A DNA stretch of 64,000 bases, taken from NCBI RefSeq assembly GCF_024213375.1, contig NZ_JANAVJ010000001.1, forward strand, positions 62,001 to 126,000. The letters run 5' to 3'. Positions 62,252 to 64,000 of this stretch are shown here, one piece after another. Source of the stretch: Paenibacillus sp. MZ04-78.2 (GTDB lineage Bacteria; Bacillota; Bacilli; Paenibacillales; NBRC-103111). Positions within the stretch are counted from its first letter, which is position 1. The number at the start of each line of letters is the position of its first letter. Under the pieces are notes generated by a model, which did no database searches, was not told the origin of the DNA, and worked only from the letters and a program-made list of their open reading frames with translations. Both the position numbers and the translations under genes were made by a program.

Positions 62252-62545
62252 ATGCATACGATTACCCCGCAAGAAGTCAAGCAACGGCTTGAAAACGGCG
62301 AAAAGCTTACCATCATCGACGTGCGCGAACCGGAAGAAGTCGCGCTCGGCATGATTCCGGGCGCAAAGCATATTCCTTTGATGGAAATCCCTCAGCGCCA
62401 TGGCGAAATCCCGCAGCACAGCGAAACGATTCTCGTCTGCCGCAGCGGAAACCGCAGCGGACGGGCGCTTGAATATTTGGAAGCCCAAGGCTTCACCGGG
62501 CTTGTCAACATGACCGGCGGTATGCTGGAGTGGGAGCAGCTTTAA
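62252..62545 (+). CDS. Rhodanese-like sulfurtransferase (single domain)
   Basis: 97 residues. VREPEEVALGMIPGAKHIPL and the active loop VCRSGNRSG with the catalytic Cys. Could handle sulfane sulfur or a related phosphatase-like role. The ATG at 62252 follows AGGAGG by eight bases. Convergent with aroK; they overlap by four bases at their 3' ends. Confidence 0.9.
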   Translation: MHTITPQEVKQRLENGEKLTIIDVREPEEVALGMIPGAKHIPLMEIPQRHGEIPQHSETILVCRSGNRSGRALEYLEAQGFTGLVNMTGGMLEWEQL

Positions 62546-63057
62546 GCCCGCTCCCGCTCCAAGCGGCTGCAAATCTCGTCGACGATCTGCCCGACGGTTT
62601 TGCCGTCCGTATCCACATGGAGATCCGCAAAATCGTACGCGTGCTTGCGGCTCTCCATGATGTGGCGTACGCGGTCTTCAACTCCGCCTTGCAGCAAAGG
62701 ACGGCTTTGATCGGACCGGACCCGCTCGATGATCGTTTCGGCGGACGCCTTCAGCGCGACAACCAGGCCGCTGCGCTGCATGAGAATCCGGTTTTGCTCT
62801 GCAAGAACCGCCCCGCCTCCGGTCACTACCACTTGATGCCGACCTTGCAGCGTCCGTTCGATTGTCTCGCTTTCCGCTTTGCGGAAGAAGGGCTCTCCGA
62901 GCTCCGCAAACATTTGGGTAATGCTCATTCCCCCCGCCCGCTCGATGGCAGCGTCCGTATCCTCGTACACCCAGTTCAGCCTCGAAGCGAGCGCTTGTCC
63001 TACGGAGGATTTGCCGGTTCCCATCATACCGACCAACACGATGTTACGGTATTCCAC
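62542..63057 (-). CDS. aroK: Shikimate kinase
   Basis: 171 residues. P-loop GMMGTGKSSVG at 10-20, DTDAAIE (shikimate Asp), GGG-containing TGGGAVL (about 79) and R near SRPLLQGG. It phosphorylates shikimate before AroA, which is a kilobase away in this window. Overlaps the rhodanese gene by four bases at the 3' end. Confidence 0.94.
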   Translation of the reverse strand: MEYRNIVLVGMMGTGKSSVGQALASRLNWVYEDTDAAIERAGGMSITQMFAELGEPFFRKAESETIERTLQGRHQVVVTGGGAVLAEQNRILMQRSGLVVALKASAETIIERVRSDQSRPLLQGGVEDRVRHIMESRKHAYDFADLHVDTDGKTVGQIVDEICSRLERERA

Positions 63058-63222
63058 TTCCCTGCACCTCTGACTTTCGCATCATTCAACTGACCCTATC
63101 ATATCATAGCCGACACCGTGTGAATAGAAAGTTTGACAAAATCATAAGATGGTTGTGAATAAATTCCAGCCAGATCAGTCATGATGATTAATGCATATTT
63201 CCCGAAGGGAGAACACGGTCAT

Positions 63223-63564
63223 ATGACGCAAAGCGCTCTATCCCAAACCCGTGCGGCCGGTCCGGACTGGACCGAGCTCAAGCTGGAACAAATCATGGAC
63301 CCCACAAGGCCCTTATGCCGAGAGGAAATCGTCTGGATGCTGGAGTATATTAAAAAAAAGGTGGCCGAGGAAGACCCGAACTTGACGGATCTTTCCCAGC
63401 CACGGCTGCTTAAAAACTTTAGATATTTCGCCGAAATCGCTTTGATGCTCATTCAGCGTCGGGGCGGCCACGATATGGAGGCCGACCGGCTCAAGAGCTG
63501 GCTGTACGAGGCGTCCTTCGGTCTGCATCAGGTCAAGCCTGACCGCATCAAAAGGCACCTGTAG
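63223..63564 (+). CDS. Hypothetical protein
   Basis: 113 residues, not recognised. Soluble and mainly helical, with several Arg/Lys and Leu heptad-like stretches (EEIVWMLEYIKKKVAEE). No signal or metal motif. MTQSALSQ is the better start, with GGGAG 11 bases upstream; an ATG 14 codons earlier is possible. Sits between the shikimate kinase and the gnd genes. Function unknown. Confidence 0.7.
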   Translation: MTQSALSQTRAAGPDWTELKLEQIMDPTRPLCREEIVWMLEYIKKKVAEEDPNLTDLSQPRLLKNFRYFAEIALMLIQRRGGHDMEADRLKSWLYEASFGLHQVKPDRIKRHL

Positions 63565-63568
63565 CCGC

Positions 63569-64000
63569 TTAGTTTTCCATCCAGTGGAAGTGGAAGGTGC
63601 CTTCTTTGTCGACCCGCTTGAAGGTATGCGCGCCGAAATAATCGCGCTGCGCTTGCAGCAGGTTGGCCGGCAAACGTTCCGTCCGGTAGCTGTCGTAGTA
63701 AGCCAGCGCGGAAGCGAAGGCCGGCACCGGCACGCCGCGGGTGATGGCCGTTGCGACGACGTTTCTCCAAACGTCCTGGTACTGCTCCACGATGCCTTTG
63801 AAGTATTCGTCAAGCAGCAGGTTTTTCAGTTCTGGGCTGCGGTCGTACGCATCCTTGATATTTTGCAGGAAACGGGCGCGGATAATGCAGCCGCCGCGGA
63901 AAATCATCGCAATGCTGCCGTAGTCCAGGCTCCAGTTGTATTCCTCGCTTGCCGCTCTCATTTGGGCGAAGCCCTGAGCGTAAGAGCAAATTTTGCTCGC
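63569..64000 (-). CDS. gnd: 6-phosphogluconate dehydrogenase, 5' end cut by window
   Basis: 144 residues of the C-terminal part. [21 protein letters not shown] and [28 protein letters not shown] sequence ([10 protein letters not shown]...YYDSYR) are the helical domain of Gnd. Oxidative pentose phosphate enzyme giving ribulose-5-phosphate and NADPH. The upstream part lies outside the window. Confidence 0.93.
   Translation of the reverse strand, partial: ASKICSYAQGFAQMRAASEEYNWSLDYGSIAMIFRGGCIIRARFLQNIKDAYDRSPELKNLLLDEYFKGIVEQYQDVWRNVVATAITRGVPVPAFASALAYYDSYRTERLPANLLQAQRDYFGAHTFKRVDKEGTFHFHWMEN

Noticed and set aside
1-64000. tRNA or rRNA genes, CRISPR arrays, insertion sequences, prophage
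   Set aside because: No characteristic sequence, direct repeat array or transposase/phage gene was seen.

Overview
The window is a dense chromosomal stretch (64 kb, about 62 protein genes, no insertion sequence, prophage, CRISPR array, rRNA or tRNA seen) from a moderately GC-rich, low-GC-lineage Gram-positive bacterium. Strong AGGAGG ribosome sites, frequent TTG/GTG starts, a tyrosyl T-box leader, CcpA with a cre site, RemA, YlbF/YlbG, YlaN, YugN, Asp23 and AcuA/AcuC families all point to the Bacillales. The pairing of an XPB-type helicase with a separate helicase-associated protein and the protein sequences in general look like Paenibacillaceae (Paenibacillus, Cohnella or a relative). This is inferred by eye, without database searches.

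Region 1 (1-16.5 kb, all minus) follows the known Bacillus order yloB-yloC-remA-gmk-rpoZ-coaBC-priA-def-fmt-rsmB-rlmN-prpC. Here a dapF / homocysteine methyltransferase-MTHFR pair is inserted between the Ca2+ ATPase and yloC. The RqcH gene is divergent at 16.7-18.5 kb.

Region 2 (18.6-31.4 kb) is mixed: galU with a PHP phosphoesterase and a LysR regulator, a hypothetical gene, YlbG, an asparaginase II-type gene, YlbF, the XPB-type helicase pair with a divergent staphylococcal-nuclease-like gene that has no recognisable start or signal, a Gfo/Idh/MocA oxidoreductase, a CBS-pair protein and an M20 amidohydrolase.

Region 3 (31.6-38.4 kb) holds yugN-ftsW, Asp23, a divergent SDR, a CAX-type cation/proton antiporter, YlaN with a candidate Fur box upstream, a truncated HPr-fold protein that lacks the catalytic histidine loop, an M29 aminopeptidase and a TVP38/DedA-like membrane protein.

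Region 4 (38.5-51.7 kb) resembles the Bacillus rpsD-tyrS-acsA-acuAC-ccpA neighbourhood: rpsD with a long leader, tyrS with a T-box, a class A PBP, acetyl-CoA synthetase with its acetylation/deacetylation genes acuA and acuC, single-chain glycyl-tRNA synthetase, MTA/SAH nucleosidase and CcpA. A cre-like site lies between acsA and acuA.

Region 5 (51.8-64 kb) contains a zinc-ribbon-like protein, VanZ, a PfpI-type protein, a NagE-like PTS EIICBA with Enzyme I but no HPr gene, a Gln-rich tandem-repeat protein, thiE overlapping a CoA-binding protein gene, a membrane-anchored C39-like peptidase, aroA with two crcB genes, a rhodanese, aroK, a hypothetical gene and the 3' part of gnd.

The carbon-control parts (CcpA, cre, HPr-like protein, PTS) and acetate activation form the clearest functional theme. 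The least explained items are the XPB/nuclease locus, the His-less HPr-like protein, the Fur box at ylaN, the repeat protein and the thiE overlap.
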